Source of the DNA: Spirirestis rafaelensis WJT71-NPBG6
Lineage (GTDB): Bacteria; Cyanobacteriota; Cyanobacteriia; Cyanobacteriales; Nostocaceae
Direction of reading: 5' to 3'
Length of the DNA stretch: 64,000 bases
NCBI GenBank assembly: GCA_019359015.1
Contig: JAHHID010000033.1
Coordinates: 1-64,000, forward strand
A program made the translations under genes and the position numbers. This document shows positions 33,321-41,017 of this stretch, piece by piece (the first letter of the stretch is position 1; every line of letters starts with the position of its first letter). Below the pieces are notes generated by a model, which had not been told where the DNA came from, did no database searches, and was given only the letters and a program-made list of their open reading frames with translations.

Positions 33321-35693
33321 TTAGAGCGCCTGATTTTTCTTCAGCTGATTGGCAACTTGATATAGAGATTGTAGAGTTACTCCGTCAGTAGGATACTCAG
33401 CTAAACCAAAATCAAAGTTAACTTGAAAACGGCTGCTATCTGGTGCAGTGAAGATTTGTTGTCGTAAAGTAGTCATAAATTCCCAAAGGTGATGTTTTAC
33501 AGCAAGCCGTTCTGCGTTGATGTCTGCTCGTTGTTTCGTGAAAATGGGCATTGCCACTATAAACTCGCCGTTACCCCAATACGCCAACATTTCTGCTTGC
33601 GGAAAAGCAGTCTGGAACAGACGACCCCACCGCTGTAGAACATTATTGCCAGTAGTATGTCCGTACTTGAGATTAATAATTTGTAATTCGGTCAAAGCGA
33701 ATATTGCCAAACAGAAAGAATCAGGAGTGCTTGCGTTTTCATCGTTTATGCTTTTGATGAGAAGTTCCAAGTCGCGGCTAGATTGAGCTTGATTTGCCAG
33801 TCCGGTTAAAGGGTCTTTGGTGGAAAGGTTTCGCAGCAAGCGAGAACGTTCTAGACGATTGGTGATTCGGGTTAATAGTTCTGCTGGTACAACTGGCTTG
33901 TTGAGGTAGTCGTCTGCCCCAATGGTAAATATTTGCTGAATGGTTTGGCGATCGCTCTTAGCAGTCACAAACAAAATCGGCAATCCCTGCCATTGCGGGT
34001 CAGCGCGAACTGCTTGACACAGTTCAAGACCACTAACTTGCGGCATATCTATATCTAAAATCAGCAAGTCGGGAACAGTAGACCGCAGCACTTCCCAAAA
34101 ACGTAGGGGGTCATCCAATTTTGTCAACCGTATACCCCAAGGTTCTAACATCGGGCGCAGTGCTGCCAGAAATACCGGATCGTCATCGACTGCTAGTATA
34201 TTTACAGCCTGGGACTGAGTACGCTGTAATAATTGCGTTGCCATATCCCAAATTTGAGCAGCGGTCACAGGTCTAACTAAAAATCCCTGTCCACCAAGAC
34301 GAGCTACCGTAACCCGATTTAAAAGCTTATCAGCAGAAGCAAGCACTATTGTTGGTATAAATGGTGTCCGAACTGCTAATTCCGAGAGCAGCGCCAAACT
34401 ATCTTCTTGATTTTCCTCTGCGTCCACCGCTAACACTACTAAATCTGGTGAATGAGACTGAAGCCAAATTTTTGCTAACTCTAAGTTTGCTATTTGTTTC
34501 CAACTTAAATCGAGGGAATGCGCTAGTTCTTGTAAATCTCGACATAAATTTGGGTCAGAATCAATCAACAACAGTCGAGATGTTTCTGCATCGGTAGAGG
34601 CATCTGGCTCACCCAAATTCAGCAAATCAGCCAATTCCGACACCAGAGACACCAGCTTTCGTTCGCACACAGACAGTTCCTTTTTCCCCTCATCTGTGTG
34701 CCCTAAATTTTCATCTTCCAACAAAATCTGTTCAATTTCTCGTGCCAACACAGTTCCTGCTTCGCGATCAAACATTCCTAACACACCCGCAAGTTTGTGT
34801 GCTGCTTGCGTTGCATCTTGGCGTAACTCTGGGGTAAGCGTTCTGGTCTGTATCGCCATTGCCGCTGTTTGCAGAGCCGTTAAACGTTGAATCATCAACC
34901 CTTGATATTGCTGCCACAGCTTACTCATTCCTTGGTTGAACTGCTGTTTAAGGGATTGGGATAAGGAAGTAGTTTCCTGCTTGTCCCCTTGTCCGCTTGT
35001 CTCCTTGTCTTCCTTGTCTCCTACTCCCTCCTTCAGCCGATACCCCAAACCGTAGACATTCTCAATCCAATCTACGGCTCCGGCTTTTTTCAACTTCTGC
35101 CGCAATCCTTTAATGTGTGCCTTTACACTTTCTTCCAAAGGTGGATCGTCAAACGTCCACAGATACTCAACCAGCTGTCCACGGCTGAATACCCGTGAGG
35201 GGTTTCGCAGAAATATTTCCAGCAGAGTATATTCTTTAGGCGTTAATGCCAGAAGTTTCTCTTTGTAGCTTACCTCGCAACTACGAGGATCTAAACGCAA
35301 ATCGCCTACTTGTAAAACTGTTGTGGGGGAAACTTCGCCACGTCGCAGCAATACTCGTAACCGTGCGTGAAGCTCTGCCAAATCTAGGGGTTTGATTAGA
35401 TAGTCGTCTGCACCTGCATCTAGTCCACGAATGCGATCGCTACTAGCATCTTTGGCAGTGATCAGTAAAATCGGAATCGAGGAACCCTCAGCGCGTAACC
35501 GTTGGCATAACTTAATGCCATCGAGTATGGGGAGTCCCACATCCGTGAGAATTAGGTCATAGTTTGCACTTTGGGCATATTCCCAACCGCTTTGACCATC
35601 TTGAACTGCATCGACGACATAGTGCTGACTGGTAAGAGATTGCAACAGCACATCAAGCAAAACTTCGTCATCTTCAATCAACAAAATTCGCAT
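33321..35693 (-). CDS. Multi-domain response regulator: REC-wHTH-Hpt-REC-REC-degenerate GGDEF
   Basis: 790 residues. Domain 1 (about 1-115) is a receiver with LILTDVGLPILDG (phospho-Asp) and Lys in LIKPLDL. Domain 2 (about 128-222) is an OmpR-type winged helix (LTPKEYTLLEIFL, ESVKAHIKGLRQKLKK, YGLGYRL). Domain 3 (about 250-365) is Hpt-like with AAHKLAGVLGMF. Domain 4 (about 375-490) is a receiver-like fold without a clear phospho-Asp context. Domain 5 (about 497-615) is a receiver with LLILDIDMPQVSG. Domain 6 (about 635-785) is GGDEF-like but with GNGEF, so cyclase activity is doubtful. Probably a DNA-binding hub of a phosphorelay. No cognate kinase gene adjoins it. Confidence 0.9.
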   Translation of the reverse strand: MRILLIEDDEVLLDVLLQSLTSQHYVVDAVQDGQSGWEYAQSANYDLILTDVGLPILDGIKLCQRLRAEGSSIPILLITAKDASSDRIRGLDAGADDYLIKPLDLAELHARLRVLLRRGEVSPTTVLQVGDLRLDPRSCEVSYKEKLLALTPKEYTLLEIFLRNPSRVFSRGQLVEYLWTFDDPPLEESVKAHIKGLRQKLKKAGAVDWIENVYGLGYRLKEGVGDKEDKETSGQGDKQETTSLSQSLKQQFNQGMSKLWQQYQGLMIQRLTALQTAAMAIQTRTLTPELRQDATQAAHKLAGVLGMFDREAGTVLAREIEQILLEDENLGHTDEGKKELSVCERKLVSLVSELADLLNLGEPDASTDAETSRLLLIDSDPNLCRDLQELAHSLDLSWKQIANLELAKIWLQSHSPDLVVLAVDAEENQEDSLALLSELAVRTPFIPTIVLASADKLLNRVTVARLGGQGFLVRPVTAAQIWDMATQLLQRTQSQAVNILAVDDDPVFLAALRPMLEPWGIRLTKLDDPLRFWEVLRSTVPDLLILDIDMPQVSGLELCQAVRADPQWQGLPILFVTAKSDRQTIQQIFTIGADDYLNKPVVPAELLTRITNRLERSRLLRNLSTKDPLTGLANQAQSSRDLELLIKSINDENASTPDSFCLAIFALTELQIINLKYGHTTGNNVLQRWGRLFQTAFPQAEMLAYWGNGEFIVAMPIFTKQRADINAERLAVKHHLWEFMTTLRQQIFTAPDSSRFQVNFDFGLAEYPTDGVTLQSLYQVANQLKKNQAL

Positions 35694-35775
35694 GGCATTT
35701 ATGCGTACTTACCTTTGACAATCTTCTCATAACGATCGCGATCGCTCCCGCATTTGTTGAAAAAGATTTGCTCTT

Positions 35776-35815
35776 CTCTAGTTTTTCCTGATCGCTCTCT
35801 AAATTTAAAAATATA
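35776..35815 (+). promoter_or_regulatory. Conserved motif, copy A
   Basis: One of seven copies of a roughly 43-bp motif whose core is GATCGCTCTCTAAAGTTAAA (here ATCGCTCTCTAAATTTAAAA). The left half, TAGTTTTTCCT, matches TAGTTCTTCCC of other copies. It ends 86 bp before the 57-aa gene at 35902. Position and orientation fit a promoter or leader element of that gene and the methyltransferase behind it. Confidence 0.7.
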
Positions 35816-35901
35816 GAACGATTGAGTCTAACTCAAAACTTTAGATACTAAGCAGGTATGTAGCTTTAGGTGCAAATTCCAAGAGATGGAGATTAAATCA
35901 T

Positions 35902-36075
35902 ATGCAAGTTCATTACAAAAAGGTGTTATTCGATCTCGCATTTTGGCTAATAACTGAAGTCATCCTAAATTTGGTTGGACTCGACGATCTAGCAAACTAC
36001 AGCGAATTCATCTTCGCCAACGATAGTACGAAATTAAGCAGTTATTCTCATCAAATCGCAGTTCAACTTAGTTAA
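35902..36075 (+). CDS. Small conserved-looking protein of 57 residues
   Basis: ATG at 35902 with GGAG about 10 bases upstream; stop at 36073-36075. The protein begins MQVHYKKVLFDLAFWLITEV, has a hydrophobic/amphipathic stretch (FWLITEVILNLVGL) and then DDLANYSEFIF with a polar Ser-rich tail. I associate the FDLAFW...EVxLN..GLDDLANYSEFxF pattern with short cyanobacterial proteins of unknown function. It lies between motif copy A and the methyltransferase (24-bp gap, same strand), so the three likely form one unit. Confidence 0.7.
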   Translation: MQVHYKKVLFDLAFWLITEVILNLVGLDDLANYSEFIFANDSTKLSSYSHQIAVQLS

Positions 36076-36098
36076 TTTATATTTCAGGAGCAAAACTT

Positions 36099-36950
36099 AT
36101 GTCTTTAACATGTGAATCTAGATTGTCTGCCAAGATAAATACCGACGGATATATACATGGTTTCACGAAAAGTGAGCAAGACCGCCTCATCAGGCAAAGC
36201 ACCTTTTTCGAGCCTTATATTTACACCGACATTGATTTTTCAAAGTGCAGCCATATTTTAGAAGTAGGTTGTGGAGTGGGAGCGCAAATACAATTACTCT
36301 TACGTCGATGGCCCCATTTGAAAGTTACTGGTGTTGATATCTCCCAATCTCAAATTAACCGCGCCCGCGAATTTCTCAAGTCTCATATCGACTCTGGTCG
36401 CGTATCCCTGCACGTTAGTGACGGTAGATATCTTCCCTTTGCTGATAATAGTTTTGATGGTGCTTTTGTCTGTTTTGTTCTGGAACATACAAGTGAGCCA
36501 TTAATCCTTCTCAAAGAATTAAAGCGGATCATGCAGTCTGGTAGTCCGCTTTATTGTACAGAAGCATTTAATAACAGTTTATATATTGATCCTCCCTGCC
36601 CATCCTTCGAGACTTACTGGAAAATATTTAATGATCACCAAAAGGAGTTACAGGGCGATCCGAATGTGGGTATGAAACTATGCAATTTGGCATTAAAAGC
36701 AGATTTTTCGGAAACTACACTCAGCGATGTATCCACGCACTTAGATAACAGAAATAAGAATGCTAAACAACGAGAATTTTTTGTTGATATGTGGACTGAG
36801 TGTTTCCTGAGTGTCGCGCCGGAGTTGCTTACTCATAACAAAATAACAGCAGATTTAGTAGAAAAAATCAAAAATGAATTGCATTCGATTAAGAGTAACC
36901 CGGATAGTGTTTTTGTCTATTCGTTAATGCAATTAAAAGCTTTAAACTGA
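36099..36950 (+). CDS. Class I SAM-dependent methyltransferase
   Basis: 283 residues from the ATG at 36099, with AGGAG 8 bases upstream. Rossmann-fold motif I ILEVGCGVGAQIQLLLRRWP (about 50-69), acidic residue in VTGVDISQSQI, motif post-I SDGRYLPFADNSFDGAFVCF, then LEHTSEPLILLKELKRI. The C-terminal third is helical and unlike common small-molecule methyltransferases I know. Substrate unknown. It follows the 57-aa gene and lies in the secretion locus, so the product may modify an exported molecule (inference). Confidence 0.87.
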   Translation: MSLTCESRLSAKINTDGYIHGFTKSEQDRLIRQSTFFEPYIYTDIDFSKCSHILEVGCGVGAQIQLLLRRWPHLKVTGVDISQSQINRAREFLKSHIDSGRVSLHVSDGRYLPFADNSFDGAFVCFVLEHTSEPLILLKELKRIMQSGSPLYCTEAFNNSLYIDPPCPSFETYWKIFNDHQKELQGDPNVGMKLCNLALKADFSETTLSDVSTHLDNRNKNAKQREFFVDMWTECFLSVAPELLTHNKITADLVEKIKNELHSIKSNPDSVFVYSLMQLKALN

Positions 36951-37090
36951 CTTTATTTATTGCCATTGGTTAAAAAGCACAAAATTCAGCTTATGTCTTG
37001 AGCAATTCAGGCATGGGCTTTATCTTTGGGCAGCAAAATCATGTGACTGACAGAACTTATCAAAGTTTTTTTAGAAATAGCGATCGCTTT

Positions 37091-37133
37091 TCCCTGGTTC
37101 TTCCCCATCGCTCTCTAAAGTTAAAAGTATCGA
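37091..37133 (+). promoter_or_regulatory. Conserved motif, copy B
   Basis: Core ATCGCTCTCTAAAGTTAAAA with the left half TCCCTGGTTCTTCCC and the right end GTATCGA. It lies 152 bp upstream of the 64-aa gene at 37286. Downstream sequence (about 37134-37165, GCAAGAGACGGAGTCAAACA) resembles the sequence after copies C and D. A weak 68-codon frame (36998-37204) runs across it and is not called. Confidence 0.75.
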
Positions 37134-37285
37134 AGCAAGAGACGGAGTCAAACAAGGGCGAGATTACCACACAGCAAGCCACTCAACGAGCCAGTGCTTC
37201 TTAATAATCTACTCATTGAAAAAATCAAACTTCTCTATTCTCGATCTAAAAACTAGTAAACATTCAAACAAGGAAGTACTAAACT

Positions 37286-37480
37286 ATGCTACTCAGCAAA
37301 CAAAAACTATTCTTCAAAGCCAATTCTTTATCGACAAAAGGAATTAAATCTTCATCTGTGGTTGAACAGATAACAAAGAACTATCTCAACTCGTCCACAG
37401 ATAATTACAAAAAGAGTCGTTTAAGTGCGAAATGGGAAATGGTAAATGGTAACTTAGTTTGCAATTGGTTAATTGACTGA
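37286..37480 (+). CDS. Small peptide of 64 residues, unknown function
   Basis: ATG at 37286 with AAGGAAG 9 bases upstream, stop at 37480, and a strong terminator 52 bp later, so this is a self-contained transcription unit behind motif copy B. The peptide is basic and Ser/Lys-rich in the middle (SLSTKGIKSSSVVEQITKNY) and ends AKWEMVNGNLVCNWLID. A W-x(8)-C-x-W ending of this kind seems familiar from short cyanobacterial peptides. There is no classical double-glycine leader or signal peptide. It could be a secreted or signalling peptide; no function is claimed. Confidence 0.65.
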   Translation: MLLSKQKLFFKANSLSTKGIKSSSVVEQITKNYLNSSTDNYKKSRLSAKWEMVNGNLVCNWLID

Positions 37481-37531
37481 ATTAATTTAGATGTTTGAGC
37501 TAATTATAAAAATTCTTTTAAGTTTTATAAC

Positions 37532-37570
37532 CCCGACTTATTCAATAAGCCGGGTTTATTCGTTTTTTAA
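37532..37570 (+). terminator. Rho-independent-type terminator after the 64-aa gene
   Basis: Arms CCCGACTTATT and AATAAGCCGGG (37532-37554, one mismatch) are followed by TTTATTCGTTTTTT. It terminates the small-peptide transcript and separates it from motif copy C. Confidence 0.8.
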
Positions 37571-37604
37571 AATAAAAAAATATTTTCACATCTTATATTC
37601 TCTT

Positions 37605-37645
37605 CTCTAGTCCTTCCCGATCGCTCTCTAAAGTTAAAAGTATCA
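37605..37645 (+). promoter_or_regulatory. Conserved motif, copy C
   Basis: CTCTAGTCCTTCCC then GATCGCTCTCTAAAGTTAAA and AGTATCA. It lies about 140 bp upstream of the parvulin gene. The downstream stretch (GGCAGAGAGAGCATCAAACA, about 37648-37667) matches copies B and D, so the conserved region extends to about 80 bp. A short inverted repeat (CTCCCTCAAGAG.../...TGTGAGGGAG, 37692-37721) lies in the leader. Confidence 0.8.
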
Positions 37646-37785
37646 AAGGCAGAGAGAGCATCAAACAAGAGTGAGATGAACAGACTGCAATCTCCCTCAA
37701 GAGCGAATGCTTTGTGAGGGAGCTTTCTTGTGCTAATTAAGAGCTTTTTATTGTTGTTGAAATATTTAAAAGGAGTAATTTTAAA

Positions 37786-38547
37786 ATGGCTACAGTTTTA
37801 CAAATTGGCGATCGCACCATTAAATCTGAGGAAATTATCCCTTTGATGGCTGGTTACAAAATTTTACCGCAGTTGTTAAGTGAAACTATTATCGACCAAG
37901 CGATCGCTAATATTGACTGCACACCTGAAGAAACTGAAAGTGCTTGCGAAGAATTTTATCAACATTGGCATCTAACCAACAATACTCAAAAACAGGCTTG
38001 GCTACAACGTTATGGTATGAGGCAGCAACAACTAGATAGTTTGGCAACTCGTAATTTGAGAATTGAAAAATTCAAACAAAAAACTTGGGGACACAAATTA
38101 GAGTCTTATTTTCTTAAGCGCAAAGAGCAATTAGACCAAGCGATTTATTCTTTACTTCGGGTGAAAGACCAAGGACTTGCCAACGAGCTTTATTTTCGCA
38201 TAAAAGAAGGTGAGCAGTCTTTTTCTGAACTAGCTTTTAAACATTCAGAAGGAGCAGAAGCTAAAACGGGGGGACTCATAGGTCCAGTTGAACTTCGCAC
38301 TCTCCACCCGAATCTAGCTCAAATTCTCAGGATGAGTCAACCGGGTGAAATTTGGACACCTTTACCTTTTGGTGAATGGCAAGTGGTTGTGCGTCTGGAA
38401 AAGTTAATTCCTGCACAACTTGATGAAGGGATGCGTCAGCGATTGCTGCAAGAAAAATTTCAAGCTTGGTTCCAAGAGCAACTTGGTCAACTTTCCCCTC
38501 AAGACCAAATGTGGATGGGGGTTACGCCAAATCAGCAAGCAGCGTAG
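37786..38547 (+). CDS. Parvulin-type peptidyl-prolyl isomerase
   Basis: 253 residues from the ATG at 37786, with AAAAGGAG upstream. The N-terminal helical SurA-like part (about 1-115) is followed by a PpiC/parvulin domain (about 125-215: LLRVKDQGLANELYFRIKEG, FSELAFKHSEGAEAKTGGLI, GEIWTPLPFGEWQVVVRLEK). No signal peptide, so it acts in the cytoplasm. PpiC-type isomerases of this kind are often encoded beside type I exporters in cyanobacteria and may keep substrates export-ready (inference). The HSEGAEAKTGG block is complete. Confidence 0.88.
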   Translation: MATVLQIGDRTIKSEEIIPLMAGYKILPQLLSETIIDQAIANIDCTPEETESACEEFYQHWHLTNNTQKQAWLQRYGMRQQQLDSLATRNLRIEKFKQKTWGHKLESYFLKRKEQLDQAIYSLLRVKDQGLANELYFRIKEGEQSFSELAFKHSEGAEAKTGGLIGPVELRTLHPNLAQILRMSQPGEIWTPLPFGEWQVVVRLEKLIPAQLDEGMRQRLLQEKFQAWFQEQLGQLSPQDQMWMGVTPNQQAA

Positions 38548-38620
38548 AAAGTTGAGGGTAATTTATAAAGTTAATTAGAGTTTTGTTAGAAAATTTTCAG
38601 TTGTAATGTAGAAAATTGAT

Positions 38621-39154
38621 ATGGATACTTCAATCAAATTTGTACTGCAAAGTGCTGCCTACATAGCAAAAAAATTAGACTTAAGGGATGAAAATATTCT
38701 TCAGTATCTTTACGAGCAGTGTACTGACTACGCTATCCTAACAGATGGACATCCGCCTTTATCTTCTGCTGCTGCTGATGAATTTTTAGCTGTACCTGAA
38801 GGTAAAACTACACAAGATAATTTTATATTTGGTTTGTTTGATCAACATGACACTCTTGTGGGAATGCTGGAAACTATTCGGCATTATCCTAATGACAAAA
38901 GCTGGTGGATAGGGTTAATGATGTTGGCTCCGGAGCATCGAGGCAAAGGATTAGGCTCGATGTTCTACCAAGCTTACGAAAGTTGGGTGGCACAGCAAGA
39001 AGCGCAATCTGTATTTTTAGCTGTTCTCGAAGAAAATCAGCCAGGATTTATTTTTTGGCAGAAGCTGGGCTTTGAAGTGATACGTATAGCACCACCCCAG
39101 CAGTTTGGCAACAAAGTTCATCGGCGCTATGTCATGCGGCAAGAATTATCGTGA
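38621..39154 (+). CDS. GNAT family N-acetyltransferase
   Basis: 177 residues. The GNAT acetyl-CoA-binding signature is WWIGLMMLAPEHRGKGLGSM (residues about 88-107; R-x-x-G-x-G/A in RGKGLG). Later blocks are SVFLAVLEENQPGFIFWQKL and GFEVIRIAPP. The N-terminal 50 residues are less typical. Substrate unknown. It lies 73 bp after the isomerase on the same strand and could be co-transcribed. Confidence 0.85.
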   Translation: MDTSIKFVLQSAAYIAKKLDLRDENILQYLYEQCTDYAILTDGHPPLSSAAADEFLAVPEGKTTQDNFIFGLFDQHDTLVGMLETIRHYPNDKSWWIGLMMLAPEHRGKGLGSMFYQAYESWVAQQEAQSVFLAVLEENQPGFIFWQKLGFEVIRIAPPQQFGNKVHRRYVMRQELS

Positions 39155-39230
39155 AAGCAAGCTTATAGTTGATTAGATGTGTAACGCTCTTTTATTACTC
39201 TTGCCATAGGAAATTTTAAACTTTATTTTC

Positions 39231-39300
39231 AGGTCAGTCCGCGTAGGCGGACTTTTTTTGTGTGCAAGATGAGCCGCGACTTCCAGTCGTCAGGGCTTCG
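39231..39300. repeat. REP-like palindromic repeat (copy 2)
   Basis: Contains the hairpin AGTCCGCGTAGGCGGACT followed by TTTTTTTGTGTGCAAGATGA and GCCGCGACTTCCAGTCG, the same building blocks as at 13705-13810. The run of seven T after the hairpin may also terminate the GNAT transcript. Confidence 0.6.
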
Positions 39301-39339
39301 TTAGATTATTTTTTCTCCAGAGTAATAGAAGACGGGTAA

Positions 39340-39622
39340 ATAACGAAAGTCGCGATGTTGGTAACGAAAGTCGTGATGTTGGTAACGAAAATCGCGATGT
39401 TGGTAACGAAAATCGCGATGTTAGTAAAGAAAGTCGCGATGTTAGTAAAGAAAGTCACGATGTTAGTAAAGAAAGTCACGATGTTAGTAACGAAAGTCGC
39501 GATGTTAGTAACGAAAGTCACGATGTTGGTAACGAAAGTCGCGATGTTGGTAACGAAAGTCACGATGTTGGTAACGAAAGTCGCGATGTTGGTAACGAAA
39601 GTCGCGATGTTGGTAACGAAAG
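39340..39622. repeat. 21-bp minisatellite, 13 full copies plus 10 bp
   Basis: Unit GTAACGAAAGTCGCGATGTTG repeats head to tail, with a few point variants (GTAAAG for GTAACG; GTCACG or AATCGC for GTCGCG). The period is exactly 21 bp throughout. Because 21 is a multiple of three, both strands stay open and yield MLVTKVA- or FVTNIAT-type heptapeptide repeats; these frames have no ribosome site and I do not call them as genes. No spacers, so it is not CRISPR. Located between GNAT and motif copy D. Confidence 0.95.
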
Positions 39623-39693
39623 CTTCTGCATTTGTAGTGACAAAAATATGGCTTTTTAAGTTGGCAAAAATATTTTTACAAATAGCGATCGCG

Positions 39694-39738
39694 CTTCCCT
39701 ACTTCTTCTCGATCATTCCCTAAAGTTAAAAGTATCGA
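39694..39738 (+). promoter_or_regulatory. Conserved motif, copy D
   Basis: CTTCCCTACTTCTTCTC, then GATCATTCCCTAAAGTTAAA and AGTATCGA. It is preceded by ATGGCTTTTTAAGTTGGCAA, which resembles the sequence before copy F, and followed by AGGCAGAAAGGACATCAAAC as in copies B and C. No gene follows directly; the nearest, the RTX gene, is 332 bp away, with copy E in between. It may be a relic. Confidence 0.7.
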
Positions 39739-39857
39739 AGGCAGAAAGGACATCAAACCTGAGAGATTCGCGGACAGCAACCCGCAAAGCGCGAGAAAGC
39801 TGCTTCTAACTAATACTCTCAAAGATGCAACACTCTCTTCGATGGAGAAATCAAACC

Positions 39858-39898
39858 TACCCTGGTTCTTCTCGATTTCTCTCTAAAGTTAAATACAG
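39858..39898 (+). promoter_or_regulatory. Conserved motif, copy E
   Basis: TACCCTGGTTCTTCTCGATT, then TCTCTCTAAAGTTAAATACA. It is the most divergent copy on the right side. It lies 172 bp upstream of the RTX gene start at 40070 and is its probable promoter-proximal element. Confidence 0.65.
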
Positions 39899-40069
39899 TC
39901 AGAGCCAAACGCGATTAAAAGCTAACGGCTAACAGCAAACTTTTCAACGATTTCTGATTTTATGTAGTACTCAAGTCTCGCTACCGCATCCGGTGCCAGG
40001 CTCAAGTTGCTACTGCAACCAAGTCAATTTAACCACAACTCAACTCAATTTTATTAAGGAGAAATTACA

Positions 40070-40579
40070 ATGTCTATCTTAGGTACTCCAAACCGCGATA
40101 CTCTTGTTGGTACAGCTGGTAACGACACAATTTTTGGCTTCGCCGGCAACGACAAGCTAACTGGTGGTGCTGGGAGCGACTTGCTGATTGGTGACGAAGG
40201 CAATGACACTCTCGATGGCACTAACCCGACATCTGCTAATCCTGGTCGAGGCGAAACAGATTCTTTATTAGGCGGTCTAGGGGGAGATACCTTTATACTT
40301 GGTTCCGGCGGTAAAGTCTACTACAACGATGGAAATGATACTTCCAAAGGCACTCTTGACTATGCTCTGATCAAGGACTTCAACAGATCTCAAGGAGATA
40401 AGATCCAGCTTGTGGGTAATGCAAGTCAATATGTTCTGGGTGACTCACCTGTTCAGATTAACAACCCAGCTCCTGAGATTGGTATTTATTTTAAAACTGG
40501 CAATTCGCTTGAGCTAATTGGCGTTGTCGGGGATGGTGTTGGCTCTCTAGATTTCAACAAAGATTTTAAGTTTGTTTAA
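40070..40579 (+). CDS. Small RTX / hemolysin-type calcium-binding protein
   Basis: 169 residues from the ATG at 40070, with AAGGAG upstream. Nonapeptide GGxGxDxLx-type repeats occupy residues about 10-80: GTAGNDTIFGFAGNDKLTGG, GAGSDLLIGDEGNDTLDG and LLGGLGGDTFILG. The C-terminal half (about 90-169) is a beta-rich segment of the kind that carries type I secretion signals. No N-terminal signal peptide. It would be exported to the medium or cell surface and fold on binding calcium. The exporter and HlyD genes lie just downstream. Confidence 0.9.
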   Translation: MSILGTPNRDTLVGTAGNDTIFGFAGNDKLTGGAGSDLLIGDEGNDTLDGTNPTSANPGRGETDSLLGGLGGDTFILGSGGKVYYNDGNDTSKGTLDYALIKDFNRSQGDKIQLVGNASQYVLGDSPVQINNPAPEIGIYFKTGNSLELIGVVGDGVGSLDFNKDFKFV

Positions 40580-40875
40580 CTAGACTTAACAACCAAACCA
40601 TCAACGATAGGGTGCGTTATGCTGCGAAATCTACTCAATACGAGGAGTCTTAAAGCAAAAGCACCCTCCAACGCGATTATTTTCAACAGTTAACTGTGGA
40701 ACGTATCAAACCTGCAACATATCAGAAAAGCGATCGCCCAGATATTGCAGTGCAATGTCTCTTACCTGATGACATTTTCATCAATAACCCTTAAGCGAAT
40801 GTTATTGAGTTATCAGGCACTTCCAAGAAACTCGATTTTTGATTTGTACAACTTCTCACAAACTTATAACACTCA

Positions 40876-40910
40876 GCCCATACCTGAACAACTCAAGGTA
40901 TGGGCTTTTT
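40876..40910 (+). terminator. Rho-independent-type terminator before the exporter operon
   Basis: Perfect 10-bp arms GCCCATACCT (40876-40885) and AGGTATGGGC (40896-40905), then TTTTTAA. It ends the RTX transcript, or a lost gene, 24 bp before motif copy F. Similar GGCATGGGCTTT and ATGGCTTTTTAAG sequences precede copies B and D. Confidence 0.85.
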
Positions 40911-40933
40911 AAGTTGCCAAAAATATGATCGCG

Positions 40934-40978
40934 CTTCCCTAGTTCTTCCCGATCGCTCTCTACAGTTAAAAACATCGA
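40934..40978 (+). promoter_or_regulatory. Conserved motif, copy F
   Basis: CTTCCCTAGTTCTTCCC, then GATCGCTCTCTACAGTTAAA and AACATCGA. It ends only 39 bp before the ATG of the ABC exporter. Sitting directly between a terminator and a start codon, this is the best argument that the motif drives transcription. Confidence 0.8.
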
Positions 40979-41017
40979 GCAAATTAATTCTATCGGTTCT
41001 GTGGGGGATTTCGCAGC

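Noticed and set aside
36998-37204. 68-codon frame crossing motif copy B
   Set aside because: It runs through the conserved noncoding motif, and the same words in the other copies are not in frame with genes, so the conservation is not coding.
39340-39622. CRISPR array
   Set aside because: Units are contiguous with no spacers between them and there are no cas genes in the window.
39306-39723. Heptapeptide-repeat proteins on both strands of the minisatellite
   Set aside because: A 21-bp repeat without stops is open by construction; there is no ribosome site and the plus frame runs into motif copy D.
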